Positions 40,517 through 48,998 of a stretch of DNA of 64,000 bases are shown here, piece by piece. The notes under the pieces were generated by a model. It did no database searches and was not told the DNA's origin. It was given only the letters and a program-made list of their open reading frames with translations. The number at the start of each line of letters is the position of its first letter. Positions within the stretch are counted from its first letter, which is position 1. A program made the position numbers and the translations under genes. The DNA is from VBAS01 sp963773465 (GTDB lineage: Bacteria > Bacteroidota > Bacteroidia > Chitinophagales > Chitinophagaceae), in the NCBI GenBank assembly GCA_963773465.1, contig CAVZBF010000002.1:1488001-1552000 (forward strand), given 5' to 3'.

Positions 40517-41392
40517 TTATTCTTTTTTGGTTTTTTCCATAGGCAATTCAGGCATACGGCTCCATTCCTGCATAGAACCATCATATACTTTTACATTATA
40601 CCCGAGTGCACGGCCGGTTAGATAAATAACGCTTGCCGTTTGCCCGATGAAACAATAAGTAACAACTTCTTTATTCTTATCGGGCAATACAGCCTGGAAA
40701 TTTTTTGATAATACTTCTGTGGGTTTAATTGAATTCGTTGAATCGATCATATCAGTATACGCAAGATTTAAAGCACCGGCGATGTGGCCATCTCTTGGGT
40801 TGCCTGTCGGATCGCCATCATAAAATCTTTTTACTCTTGCATCAACCACTTCGGCTGATTTTGTTTTCAATGATTGAAGCACATACTCTTTATCAACCAA
40901 TAAAGGAGCAGAAACAGTTGCCACAAAATTTCCTTTTTTAACTACAGGTAATTCTTTGGTGACGGGGAAACCAGCTTTTTTCCATGCCGGTAGTCCACCA
41001 TTTAAATAATATACCCGGTCCCTCAATCCCAAATTTTCAAGTGTAATAAACATTCTTGCCGTAATGCTGACATCGCCAAATGCATGACACAATACCACTT
41101 TAGAATTTTTGTTGATGCCAAGCTCCTGCAAAACTTTCGTCGCATCTTTTGGATCAGGAGGATTATAAGTTCCGGTTGGAGAATTTGCCGTTAACCAATC
41201 CGGCCATAGATACCGGGCTCCTTTTATATGTTCATTGTCATAATCCATCTTTAAAAAACTAGGTTGAACGATCACAAGATCAGGATCATTCATATTATCA
41301 TTCAACCATTGAGGGGAGACAATTATATTTTGAGCATTGGTAGTTGCAGAAAAAATTATCATTGCCGCAAATACAAAAAGTATTTTTTTCAT
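40517..41392 (-). CDS. Exported thiosulfate/3-mercaptopyruvate sulfurtransferase (two rhodanese domains)
   Basis: 291 aa. A signal peptide (MKKILFVFAAMIIFSATTNAQ) precedes two rhodanese domains at about residues 22-145 and 160-285. The C-terminal active-site loop is TYCFIGQTAS with Cys247. The N-terminal domain has LCHAFGDVS with Cys102, usually inactive in tandem rhodaneses. It probably transfers sulfur from thiosulfate or mercaptopyruvate to an acceptor in the periplasm. It is the first gene of a short minus-strand run with DinB and SRPBCC genes. Confidence 0.9.
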   Translation of the reverse strand: MKKILFVFAAMIIFSATTNAQNIIVSPQWLNDNMNDPDLVIVQPSFLKMDYDNEHIKGARYLWPDWLTANSPTGTYNPPDPKDATKVLQELGINKNSKVVLCHAFGDVSITARMFITLENLGLRDRVYYLNGGLPAWKKAGFPVTKELPVVKKGNFVATVSAPLLVDKEYVLQSLKTKSAEVVDARVKRFYDGDPTGNPRDGHIAGALNLAYTDMIDSTNSIKPTEVLSKNFQAVLPDKNKEVVTYCFIGQTASVIYLTGRALGYNVKVYDGSMQEWSRMPELPMEKTKKE

Positions 41393-41488
41393 AAATAGCT
41401 ATTAAGTGAAAAAGAATTTTCAGAAAGTTAAGATGAGTGCGGTTGTAAAAGAAGGCTATTTATGACAGACGGTGATATGAAGTTTTGT

Positions 41489-41612
41489 CCGAAGGCCCTT
41501 CGGAGAAATTTTAGTCTACAAGAGAAACTTTTGTAATGACCCGACTTTGCTCTGCACGATTTTCCTCATGATCCTCTTAATCCTGTAAATCCTGGTTTAT
41601 CCTGCCTGGTCA
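41489..41612. repeat. Intergenic palindrome and ATCCTG repeat cluster
   Basis: The region holds the perfect palindrome CCGAAGG-C-CCTTCGG (41489-41503) and, 70 bp on, four ATCCT(G) words at 9-10 bp spacing (41571-41612). The last of these run through the stop and final codons of the DUF4287 gene. From memory, ATCCTG-type repeats are frequent between genes in Bacteroidota. Confidence 0.55.
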
Positions 41613-42163
41613 TAAGATTGTTTTATCCAATTGATAAGATCTTTATTGATCATTTTTTCATTTTCAACTTTTATACGATGTGTGCACATGGCATTCCATT
41701 TTTTTCCATCCTCGACAATTCCTGTCGGGACAACGCCTTTTATATTTAATCCCACATCAAACCGGTCTTTTGTTGAGGGCTGAAGAATTGCAAATTGTTT
41801 TTTCCTTCGTAAACTTACATACGCCTTTTTCGGCGATACTTCAATATCTTTTCCAAACTTGTTTATCTCGCTCATGATCTTATCATACCATGGCTTCAGG
41901 TTTTCTTTGCCTTTATATTGTTCAGCGATCCAATCTGTCTCATTGCCCTCGGCGCCGGCATGACTTTGTTTTGCATAATGCACCACCATATTTGCATTGC
42001 CATGAGTAAAGCCATGTTTTTCTTTTAAGAAGTTAACCAGTTCACCATGCTTGGCAAACCCTGATTTATTTACAATGGCGATCCATTCATTTAAGTTTTT
42101 GCCTGTGCTTTTTTCAATGTTGGCAATTTGTGTGGCATACGCCTTATCCAATGATTCGCTCAT
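41597..42163 (-). CDS. DUF4287 and DUF5655 domain protein
   Basis: 188 aa. The DUF4287 half (residues 1-70) shows YATQIANIEKSTGKNLNEWI and KEKHGFTHGNANMVVHYA. The DUF5655 half (about 80-185) shows WYDKIMSEINKFG, VSPKKAYVSLRRKKQFAI and GVVPTGIVEDGKKW. The function of both domains is unknown. It is cytoplasmic, with no signal peptide. The final codons fall in ATCCTG repeats. Confidence 0.87.
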   Translation of the reverse strand: MSESLDKAYATQIANIEKSTGKNLNEWIAIVNKSGFAKHGELVNFLKEKHGFTHGNANMVVHYAKQSHAGAEGNETDWIAEQYKGKENLKPWYDKIMSEINKFGKDIEVSPKKAYVSLRRKKQFAILQPSTKDRFDVGLNIKGVVPTGIVEDGKKWNAMCTHRIKVENEKMINKDLINWIKQSYDQAG

Positions 42164-42226
42164 AAAATAAAATTTGTTGCGGGCAAATTATAGAAAACAA
42201 TTCAACCTGCATTGTAAAAAATTAAC

Positions 42227-43045
42227 CTAGTATGCAATAGGAATATAATTCAGGTAAGGCCCCCTTTTTTCCAGATAGGCGGAAGGATTGAGCCCGGAGA
42301 AAGCCTGGAACTCTTTTATAAAATGCGCTTGATCGAAGTAGCCGCATTCATAAGCAAGCATTGACCAATCGATCTTTTTTTGCTTCTCAATCAGCTGAAT
42401 TACCTTTTGAAATTTATAAATGCGTGAAAACATTTTAGGAGAGAGCCCTACATATTTTTTGAAAAGTGTAATTAGATGTTTTTGTGTGATTCCAGTTTTA
42501 TGGGAAAGATCTTTTATCGTCCACATTTGAGGCGAAGTCATTAATTGATTTACTGAAAAGTGAACGAGCAAATGATTTTCCATTTTGTCCTTTCCTTTCT
42601 GCAAAAAATAGTTTTCAAGAATAGAGAATCTTTTATCAATACAAGCTTCGCTTAAAATAGCTTCACGAATAGTAGTTGCATCATTACCCCAAATACTGTC
42701 AAGTTCAATAGTGAGATCGTTTAGTTCAACCATTGGAAAATGCATAAAAGGATAACAGCCTCCCGGCTTAAAGTGCACCCCGATCATATTGGTCACTGAA
42801 GCGTCGATAAGGATGTAACCGGTTTTCATCCCGGATATCCAGCTTTTCCTTAACGTACTAAATGATTTGCCTTCTTCATCATGGAATAATTTTTTTGGGG
42901 ATTCTGTCAGATCGATCAACAGATCAACGGAACCATCAGGTAAAAGTTTTTCCATAGTATGACCGGCGTAATGCCCATCATAATAAAAGAAAAAATCGAT
43001 AAACTGTGATAAAGGCAGGACCGGTTTATGCAGACGATAGATCAT
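42227..43045 (-). CDS. AraC-family transcriptional regulator
   Basis: 272 aa. The N-terminal half is a DUF6597-like sensor region (PLSQFIDFFFYYDG, LLPDGSVDLLIDL, GVHFKPGGCYPF). The C-terminal 100 residues hold two AraC helix-turn-helix units (KDLSHKTGITQKHLITLFKK and DWSMLAYECGYFDQAHFIKE, then FSGLNPSAYL). It is transcribed just downstream of the YciI/DUF1801 pair, 6 bp from the YciI stop, so it may belong to the same operon. Confidence 0.9.
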   Translation of the reverse strand: MIYRLHKPVLPLSQFIDFFFYYDGHYAGHTMEKLLPDGSVDLLIDLTESPKKLFHDEEGKSFSTLRKSWISGMKTGYILIDASVTNMIGVHFKPGGCYPFMHFPMVELNDLTIELDSIWGNDATTIREAILSEACIDKRFSILENYFLQKGKDKMENHLLVHFSVNQLMTSPQMWTIKDLSHKTGITQKHLITLFKKYVGLSPKMFSRIYKFQKVIQLIEKQKKIDWSMLAYECGYFDQAHFIKEFQAFSGLNPSAYLEKRGPYLNYIPIAY

Positions 43046-43051
43046 TTAATA

Positions 43052-43432
43052 CTATTGACATTTAGTGATGGCAAGTCCATAAGGATGCACCTTCGCCAGC
43101 ATGATCTTATTTTTTACGGCCGGGTCATCCATCATAAATTGTAAAGCCTCCTTATCATCTTTTGCATAAAAAATCACTAACCCCATCATATCCGGGCTAT
43201 TCAGCGGAAGTTCGGTTCTTCCTGCCAACACTACGATGCCTTCTTCTTTCTTTTTGATCAATCGCTGAAAATGTTCACCGACGATTGCCTGTTCGCCTGC
43301 CGTCCAGTTTTTTTCATCTTTATATTTTTCTGAAAGAGTAAGCACACCCAGGTATGCTTTCTTTTTTGTGGTGTCTTGTGCCAACGCGTGCATGCTTATA
43401 AAGCAAGCGAATACTAAAAAAAGTTTTTTCAT
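43052..43432 (-). CDS. Exported YciI-like protein
   Basis: 126 aa. A signal peptide (MKKLFLVFACFISMHALAQ) precedes a YciI/ferredoxin-like alpha-beta domain (AYLGVLTLSEKY, WTAGEQAIVGEHFQRLIKKK, LAGRTELP, DDPAVKNKIMLAKVHPYGL). YciI-like proteins are small putative enzymes of unknown substrate. The start overlaps the stop of the DUF1801 gene by four bases (ATGA), showing coupled translation. Confidence 0.86.
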   Translation of the reverse strand: MKKLFLVFACFISMHALAQDTTKKKAYLGVLTLSEKYKDEKNWTAGEQAIVGEHFQRLIKKKEEGIVVLAGRTELPLNSPDMMGLVIFYAKDDKEALQFMMDDPAVKNKIMLAKVHPYGLAITKCQ

Positions 43433-43890
43433 TTATTTTTTTTCATATTTTTTTCATAAATCGCTATCCATTCATCGGGAGTCATTTTTGATGCTAATTC
43501 ACCAATTAACTCAAATGGTATATCACCAGGTTTTTTATACCGGATACAACTTTTACCCATGTCAAGTCTTTTAGATGATGCTTTAGCATGTGCATTGGTA
43601 AACCATTTCAGCAAACCCGGATCTGCATATATCCCCATGTGATAAATAGCTATAAAATGTTTCTGGGATGCAATACCGAGGAATGGCAGCGGATCTTTAG
43701 GATTGCAATGATAACCTGCAGGATACTTTGTATGTGGTACACACCAGCCCATCATACCATAGCCCATAGTTTCTTTAAATCCTTTCGGAAGGTTTTTCTT
43801 AATGACAGAACGAAGTTTGGTAAATGCTTTTTGCCTGTCCTCAGGTATTTCGGCCATGTAGGCATAAGGTGTGGTTGCTTTGGATTGCAT
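43429..43890 (-). CDS. DUF1801-family protein
   Basis: 153 aa. YMAEIPEDRQKAFTKLRSVI, KETMGYGMMGWCVP, KHFIAIYHMGIYADP and DMGKSCIRYKKPGDIP match the DUF1801/YdhG-like fold. No known activity. It overlaps the YciI-like gene and lies 11 bp from the DinB gene upstream. Confidence 0.87.
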   Translation of the reverse strand: MQSKATTPYAYMAEIPEDRQKAFTKLRSVIKKNLPKGFKETMGYGMMGWCVPHTKYPAGYHCNPKDPLPFLGIASQKHFIAIYHMGIYADPGLLKWFTNAHAKASSKRLDMGKSCIRYKKPGDIPFELIGELASKMTPDEWIAIYEKNMKKNK

Positions 43891-43901
43891 AATACTAATC
43901 T

Positions 43902-44426
43902 TTAAAAATTTAAAATACGGAAAAATTCAGGCCATGGCCCCATCTCTTCTTTGTATTGCTTTGCCATTACTCTTGTTATTTGTGCAATATGTGTGAGATC
44001 ATGCACTACCCATGTCGATAATAAATTTCTTAATGTTACTTCCCCAAGTTTTGGATGCATTCCTTTTTTGTCAAGATCAATTTCGGTCAGGTTCAATGAT
44101 CTTAACCATGTTAGATTTTCTTTTCTTATGTTTTCAAAATCATTCAATAATTGCTGTAATGTTTTTCCTTTGCTTTCTTCATATTGAGCAAACCGGTCCC
44201 AGGGTGTGAAAGGTTTTGATAACCCAAATTCAAGAATAATTTTTGTTCTTGCTGCCCAATCGGTTTTTTCTCCGTGTATCAGATGCCCGATAACATCATA
44301 AGGGGAAAATGTTTCAGGGCCCTCATTGTTCATTACCCAACCCGTATCCAGGTTACTCAGTAATGTATTAAGAACTAAAGGAGTTCTTTCCAGGATCTGA
44401 TAAGATTTTTCGAGACTATATTTCAT
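43902..44426 (-). CDS. Cytoplasmic DinB-family protein
   Basis: 174 aa. DinB_2-type four-helix bundle with likely metal histidines in DVIGHLIHGEKTDW (near residue 50) and WVVHDLTHIAQITRVM (near 143). No signal peptide, unlike the DinB protein at 39948. It overlaps the TfoX-like gene upstream by four bases (ATGA), so the two are coupled. Confidence 0.88.
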   Translation of the reverse strand: MKYSLEKSYQILERTPLVLNTLLSNLDTGWVMNNEGPETFSPYDVIGHLIHGEKTDWAARTKIILEFGLSKPFTPWDRFAQYEESKGKTLQQLLNDFENIRKENLTWLRSLNLTEIDLDKKGMHPKLGEVTLRNLLSTWVVHDLTHIAQITRVMAKQYKEEMGPWPEFFRILNF

Positions 44427-44782
44427 TTCTTTTTCTTAGTTGGTTTTTTCTTGCTTGCTTTTGCAATTTTATTATACTCCAATGCATGTTTTATCCAATA
44501 TTCAAGCTTCTTTTTTGTAGTAAGCACACCGGCATCTACAAACACAAATCCTTTCATCACTTTTCCAGTAAAATCCATAGGCTTGCATCCTTCTTTTTCT
44601 ATTACTTCATCATATTGTGCAGGGTCCAATCTCACCATCAGTCTTTCTTTTTCCACTCCAACGCACATCTTATCATTTACCATAAAACATAAGCCGCCGA
44701 ACATGGCTTTCTCATCCACATTTTTATGTGTTTGGGAAATCAGTTCCCGAGTCATGTCGGCAAGTTTTTCATTGTAGGCCAT
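44423..44782 (-). CDS. TfoX/Sxy N-terminal domain protein
   Basis: 119 aa. MAYNEKLADMTRELIS, EKAMFGGLCFMVNDKMCVGV, RLMVRLDP and GFVFVDAGVLTTKKKLEYWI match the TfoX N-terminal domain. The C-terminal domain of the competence regulator is absent, as in most short Bacteroidota homologues, so a competence role should not be assumed. It ends in a Lys-rich tail. Confidence 0.88.
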   Translation of the reverse strand: MAYNEKLADMTRELISQTHKNVDEKAMFGGLCFMVNDKMCVGVEKERLMVRLDPAQYDEVIEKEGCKPMDFTGKVMKGFVFVDAGVLTTKKKLEYWIKHALEYNKIAKASKKKPTKKKK

Positions 44783-44797
44783 AGCCTCATCCCTCCT

Positions 44798-44822
44798 GTC
44801 CCTTCTCCTTCAGAGAAGGGAC
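44798..44822. repeat. Hairpin GTCCCTTCTC / GAGAAGGGAC
   Basis: A perfect 10-bp stem with a five-base loop lies between the TfoX and VOC genes. It is not followed by a T run in either direction, so it is more likely a dispersed repeat or mRNA-stabilising hairpin than a terminator. Confidence 0.55.
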
Positions 44823-44899
44823 GGCACTTTTGATCTTTAATGAAATAATTAACTTCCACATCAAATTCAAATCTTTAATCAACATATTACATTTTCACT

Positions 44900-45733
44900 T
44901 CAACTTTTTACATTTATTTCAAACGGGTAGTTCACAGGTATCCATTTATTTGTTTTATCAGACTTAATCGTCACAGCAGTTCTGTTTATATTAGGTGTCC
45001 TTGAAATATTGGTATGACTTTCCCATACTCTTCCTTTTTTTATCACCAGCAATAATCCATTTTCATCGCCAATGGCCCTGAAATTTTCATCACCACCGCG
45101 GTACTGATTTAGATTGAAAGATGATTTTATTTCATCAGCGATCGTTTCTGTATCATTTACAATAAATGCAATTTCACTGGCACATAACAGGTCCTTGCTG
45201 CTGAATTCACCACCCGTTTTGTTTTTCAGATCGTGCCTTGCAATATATTCGACAAGATTTCCGGCAGGATCCCAAAAGAAAACCGAATGTGCATTCCAAT
45301 GCTGAAAATGTCTTATATCCTTCGGGTAGTTTTCATCAACGAGCTGCGATGGTGTGGCAGACAATCCCGTTCTTTTCAATTGCCATTCTCTGGCTTTTAA
45401 AATTTTATTTTCCGGGATATTAAAAGCGAAATGATAAAATGGCACTGCTTCTTTTGCATTGGTTTTTATGAAAGTGATCGTTGTTTCACCGGCACGAATT
45501 GTAAACCGGTCTATTTGTTCCGATACCAATGGCAGGCCGATCAGTGAAGTATAAAATTTCTTTAATTCATTTAGAGAAATTGCAGTTACTAAATCAAGAT
45601 GAAGTATCCTTGCACCCGCATTTGCATAAATACTCTTTGATGCAGATGTACAACTTGCAAGCATATCATGCATTCCGGTAAATGCTGCCATAGTTGCCGC
45701 TGCGGAATTATATATAAAGTTTCGTCTTTTCAT
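44900..45733 (-). CDS. VOC-superfamily (glyoxalase-like) protein with N-terminal export signal
   Basis: 277 aa. The start MKRRNFIYNSAAATMAAF is Tat-like or lipoprotein-like (a Cys at residue 28 in LASCTSAS). Two VOC half-domains follow: LHLDLVTAISLNELKKFYTS ... YHFAFNIPENK ... FFWDPAGNLVEYIARHD, and a degenerate second copy (SEIAFIVNDTETIADEI, GDENGLLLVIKKGR). The substrate is unknown. It stands at the head of a looser part of the minus-strand cluster, with repeat elements on both sides. Confidence 0.85.
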   Translation of the reverse strand: MKRRNFIYNSAAATMAAFTGMHDMLASCTSASKSIYANAGARILHLDLVTAISLNELKKFYTSLIGLPLVSEQIDRFTIRAGETTITFIKTNAKEAVPFYHFAFNIPENKILKAREWQLKRTGLSATPSQLVDENYPKDIRHFQHWNAHSVFFWDPAGNLVEYIARHDLKNKTGGEFSSKDLLCASEIAFIVNDTETIADEIKSSFNLNQYRGGDENFRAIGDENGLLLVIKKGRVWESHTNISRTPNINRTAVTIKSDKTNKWIPVNYPFEINVKS

Positions 45734-45750
45734 TGAAGAAATGAATTATT

Positions 45751-45851
45751 CTCACAGACTACACGCCTGCCTGCCGGTAGGCAGGGATTGTCACAGATCT
45801 TACTACAATCATAAATCAATTCATTCTGTGAAAATCTGTGGCATCTGTGAG
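45751..45851. repeat. 101-bp intergenic element with terminal inverted repeats and internal palindrome
   Basis: CTCACAGA at 45751-45758 is matched by TCTGTGAG at 45844-45851. Inside lies a near-perfect palindrome at 45766-45785 (CCTGCCTGCCGGTAGGCAGG) and CTGTGAAAATCTGTGG words. From memory, both word types are widespread in Bacteroidota intergenic DNA. The nested layout suggests one element inserted into another. Confidence 0.6.
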
Positions 45852-45859
45852 CGCATTAT

Positions 45860-46360
45860 TTATGCGTTCAGCATATTTTGCAACTGCTCATTCTTGTTCC
45901 GCAAGTCAATTCCCCCTTCCAGCATCGATTTAAGATTGGCCATATAAAATGTCCAGCCTGTTTTACATCCTATATGCCAATTTTGTTTTGCTTTATCGTC
46001 CGTTGGAATTTGGTCCTGTATCAACTCAACAATTTTTTCTCCCTGTTCTTCATATATCTTAACCGTGCAATTCCCTGCTCCGCCAAATTTGAATTTAAAA
46101 AGATCTTTACCATTTGCGTCTAATATTTCTCCATGCTCAACCACTTCATCAGGATAGCCATACCACCACCATGAATAAGCATCTCCTTTTTTTACCAACT
46201 CATTGCTGTTGTAAAGACTCCCATCCGGTTTTTTATAATCAGATCTGCGCAGGAACCAGAATTCAATTCCTTCTTTTGTAGCCCAGCACCAATATAATTT
46301 TTCCGTTGATGATTTTACATTGATGCGAACGGTGAAATGGCTCCAATTAAACTCTGCCAT
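45860..46360 (-). CDS. SRPBCC-family protein (AHSA1/START-like)
   Basis: 166 aa. WSHFTVRINVKSSTEKLYWC, WATKEGIEFWFLRRSDY, YSWWWYGYPDEVVEHGEIL and CKTGWTFYMANLKSMLEGG match the Aha1-like SRPBCC group. No signal peptide. It lies 3 bp from the DUF6265 gene upstream, so co-transcription is likely. Confidence 0.86.
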   Translation of the reverse strand: MAEFNWSHFTVRINVKSSTEKLYWCWATKEGIEFWFLRRSDYKKPDGSLYNSNELVKKGDAYSWWWYGYPDEVVEHGEILDANGKDLFKFKFGGAGNCTVKIYEEQGEKIVELIQDQIPTDDKAKQNWHIGCKTGWTFYMANLKSMLEGGIDLRNKNEQLQNMLNA

Positions 46361-46363
46361 AGT

Positions 46364-46837
46364 TTAATCTTTATATCGTGAATAAAAAAAGTCGAATTTC
46401 TTTTTTGGAACTTCTCCATCATCGACGACGGCGTGGATCGTATCTTTATTAATGAGTTTATAAATGATCCGCTTGGGAAAATCGTGTTGCAGGTTTTCTG
46501 AAACAAAACCACTATCCGCAAAAGAGGTGATCCTGAATTTTATTTCTTCGTTATTGTTTTGGCCAAGAAAAGTAACACAATAGAAATACTCTTTATTACT
46601 ATAAATGAACCTGAGTTTTTCCCGTTGTTCCGTTCCCCCAGTAATTTTTATGAAAATGCTTTCGCCGCCAATAGTGCTGTCATTTAATTGTATCCATGAC
46701 TCCATGATGGCGCCACGGCCCGTCTTCATCGTCCACGACCCGATCAGCCATTTGAATGATTGCATTTTATTTTCATCCTTCTTTTCAATAAATGCAGCGA
46801 GGAAAAAAATCAGGACAAAAGCAACTACAATTTTCAT
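46364..46837 (-). CDS. DUF6265-family protein
   Basis: 157 aa. A short N-terminal hydrophobic segment (MKIVVAFVLIFFLAAFI) is followed by the characteristic SFKWLIGSWTMKTGRGAIME and ESWIQLNDSTIGGESIFI, ending with DFFYSRYKD. Function unknown, probably exported. It lies 5 bp from the VOC gene upstream in the same operon. Confidence 0.83.
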   Translation of the reverse strand: MKIVVAFVLIFFLAAFIEKKDENKMQSFKWLIGSWTMKTGRGAIMESWIQLNDSTIGGESIFIKITGGTEQREKLRFIYSNKEYFYCVTFLGQNNNEEIKFRITSFADSGFVSENLQHDFPKRIIYKLINKDTIHAVVDDGEVPKKKFDFFYSRYKD

Positions 46838-46842
46838 GACGC

Positions 46843-47238
46843 TTATTTTATAACCTGCTTCGGAGCAGAATGCAAAGCGATCCTGTTTCCTTCCGAATCT
46901 ATTATTACAGCCATATAGCCATAATCCGGACTGATCTCGGTTTTGGGAACCATGATTTTTCCCCCTGCAGCCTCTACCCTGTCTAATACTAATTGCACAT
47001 CGGGATCTCCATTCAGGTAGATCAGGGGTCCGTCAGTTGATGATGGTTTATGAAAACCATTGCTGAATACCAGTGCGCCACCAACACCTGTCATCATATC
47101 ATCTAACGGGAACATTCGCATTTTTATATTATCGAGATCAAGCGGGTTTAATTTTATTCCAAAGATCGTTTCATAAAATTTTGTGGCCCTGTCAAGATCT
47201 GCAGTTCCAATCTCGAACCAGCTGATTGCATTATTCAT
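46843..47238 (-). CDS. VOC-family protein
   Basis: 131 aa single-chain glyoxalase-like protein. AISWFEIGTADLDRATKFYE, FGIKLNPLDLD, GPLIYLNGDPDVQLVLDRVE, GYMAVIIDSEGNRIALHS. Resembles Bacteroidota VOC proteins of unknown substrate. First gene of the VOC-DUF6265-SRPBCC set. Confidence 0.88.
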   Translation of the reverse strand: MNNAISWFEIGTADLDRATKFYETIFGIKLNPLDLDNIKMRMFPLDDMMTGVGGALVFSNGFHKPSSTDGPLIYLNGDPDVQLVLDRVEAAGGKIMVPKTEISPDYGYMAVIIDSEGNRIALHSAPKQVIK

Positions 47239-47286
47239 ATTATTTGGTTTTAATGATTGAAGGCTTTGTCAATACCAAGTTATGTT

Positions 47287-47370
47287 TTAAAATTTAATTT
47301 CGGTCCATTTAGTACCATCCCATTCCCAAAAAACCTTACTGCGCTTTATATAATCTTTCATTGCAATCAT
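47287..47370 (-). CDS. Possible 27-aa ORF overlapping the rhodanese 3' end
   Basis: Reads MIAMKDYIKRSKVFWEWDG followed by TKWTEIKF and a stop. The WEWDGTKW pattern looks more protein-like than chance, but the ORF is very short and half of it overlaps the rhodanese frame. It could be a true small gene, the true C-terminus of another protein or noise. Confidence 0.2.
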   Translation of the reverse strand: MIAMKDYIKRSKVFWEWDGTKWTEIKF

Positions 47371-47887
47371 TTTGTTTTACAAACTCTTTCCACACACTCA
47401 TGCCCCCGAGCATATTGGTTACATTTTTAAATCCGTTTTGTGTAAGCATATAGCTGGCTCTCGGGCTGCGGTGACTATGCGAGCAATACACAATGATCTC
47501 TTTGTCTTTATATTTTTCGAGCTCATTTATCCTTAACGGCAGTTCCTGTACCGGGATATTAATGGCATTTTTTATTGCACCGAATTTGACTTCGGCATCA
47601 CCATTAAATTCAGCAGGGGTGCGAACATCAAGGAAGACGACATTCATTTCATTCAATGAACACATTTTATCCGGCTGAATATTTTTATGAACAATAGTTG
47701 ACTTATCAACCAATGCCATTTTGCATTGGCTGCAGGTGCCCGGTTCATTATGTATTGATTTATCGCAGTCGGCGCCACATGGAGTGCATGCATACTGTAT
47801 CTTTTTTACGACAGGTTGATCATATTTCCATGCAACGAGAAAAAATAATGCACCAATCATAAATAAGCTGCTTACTCTTTTGATCAT
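47336..47887 (-). CDS. Exported rhodanese with N-terminal Cys-rich metal-binding-like motif
   Basis: 183 aa. An N-terminal hydrophobic segment (residues 7-20) is followed by a Cys cluster (C34, C37, C41, C52, C55 in YACTPCGADC and PGTCSQCKMALV) like the heavy-metal-binding domain of copper-export proteins. A single rhodanese domain follows (VVFLDVRTPAEFNG, active loop VYCSHSHRSP with Cys135, MLGGMSVWKEF). It may pass sulfur or sense metal in the periplasm, which is inferred. The last residues NDCNERLYKAQ diverge from the family end, and a different short frame takes over (see 47287-47370). Confidence 0.85.
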   Translation of the reverse strand: MIKRVSSLFMIGALFFLVAWKYDQPVVKKIQYACTPCGADCDKSIHNEPGTCSQCKMALVDKSTIVHKNIQPDKMCSLNEMNVVFLDVRTPAEFNGDAEVKFGAIKNAINIPVQELPLRINELEKYKDKEIIVYCSHSHRSPRASYMLTQNGFKNVTNMLGGMSVWKEFVKQNDCNERLYKAQ

Positions 47888-47897
47888 ATTAATTCAA

Positions 47898-48998
47898 TTA
47901 ATTCTGATTTATATCTTTTCCTTCTTTCAGCTTGGCCAGGTTTGCATTTACGGTTGTTTTTACCTGCTCATTCGGTGCTTGTGCTAATGCTTTGTTTCCA
48001 TACTCCAGTGCTTTTTTAAAATCTCCTTTAGCAGAATAGTAAGACATAAAACCTGCATTTACCTGGAATATGTCGCCATTTTTCTTTTGGTTAGCATTAA
48101 AAACTTCCAATGCCCTGTCTACTCTCTTTGCTGTTATTAAATTGCGGCCGACATTAAGATACTGCCCTGGCACTGCATACACCAATGCCTCGTTCATTGC
48201 TGAATCGGATTCTTTTAACCGGTTCAATTTTCCGTACGCTGACGACAATGCATTCAGCGTAGCGAAACTTTTAAAGCTGGCGCCGCGTTGTGCCCATGCT
48301 AATGCCTCATCCAGGTTTATTCCTTTATTGATAAAATAATTTGCTGCGGCCTGCAGGTTCAATGCATTAAATCCGCGTTGACCGGTCACCTGTTCTCTCA
48401 TTCTTGCCAGGACGATATTCTCTACATCCACATCTACTTTGAATGGAATGGAAATTTTTTCCCATTGCAACGCGATCACACAATATTTTTCTTTGTGCTC
48501 GATGAATTCATACTTTAGGTATTCAACGCTTTTATCAAGGGCAACGGGTTTTACATCAACCCGCAGTACATCATTTTTATCATCATAAAAAAAACTGCCC
48601 CAGGCATCAGCCTGTTTGGAAAAAATAATAGTTGCCTTCTCTGGCCAAATGGCCATGTACAAACCATAAGTACCGGCTTTTATTGGTTGTCCTTCCACTT
48701 TTACATCGTGTTCAAATGTTATAGTAGTCGCTTCATTGGCGCCTGCCCGCCACGGCATATCATTTTGATTTGTATTTAGGTTTTGAGACGTAAAGCCATA
48801 GGTGATCAATGAACCCCATACTTTTCCTTCGCGGCCATTTACATCCGGTCTTGAGTATTTGATAGTGATACTTGTAATACCAACCTCTTCAGAGATGGTA
48901 GCCCTGGGATTACCACCGCTTGGCGGCAGGTCCATTTGTGCAATTGACGATTGAATAAGAATGAACAGGACAATGCCTGTAAAGATTATTTTTTTCAT
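47898..48998 (-). CDS. Exported DUF2911 protein with TPR-like C-terminus
   Basis: 366 aa. A signal peptide (IIFTGIVLFILIQSSIAQ) precedes DUF2911 at about residues 25-190 (ITSITIKYSRPDVNGREGKV, WGSLITYGF, WRAGANEATTITFEHDV, IKAGTYGLYM). Helical TPR-like repeats follow in the last 150 residues (NLDEALAWAQRGASFKS, DSAMNEALVY, DFKKALEYGNKALAQAPNEQ). Role unknown, probably periplasmic. It lies 10 bp upstream of the rhodanese gene, suggesting an operon. Confidence 0.9.
   Translation of the reverse strand: MKKIIFTGIVLFILIQSSIAQMDLPPSGGNPRATISEEVGITSITIKYSRPDVNGREGKVWGSLITYGFTSQNLNTNQNDMPWRAGANEATTITFEHDVKVEGQPIKAGTYGLYMAIWPEKATIIFSKQADAWGSFFYDDKNDVLRVDVKPVALDKSVEYLKYEFIEHKEKYCVIALQWEKISIPFKVDVDVENIVLARMREQVTGQRGFNALNLQAAANYFINKGINLDEALAWAQRGASFKSFATLNALSSAYGKLNRLKESDSAMNEALVYAVPGQYLNVGRNLITAKRVDRALEVFNANQKKNGDIFQVNAGFMSYYSAKGDFKKALEYGNKALAQAPNEQVKTTVNANLAKLKEGKDINQN

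Noticed and set aside
44423..44782. Competence role for the TfoX-like gene
   Set aside because: Only the N-terminal domain is present and no competence genes lie nearby.
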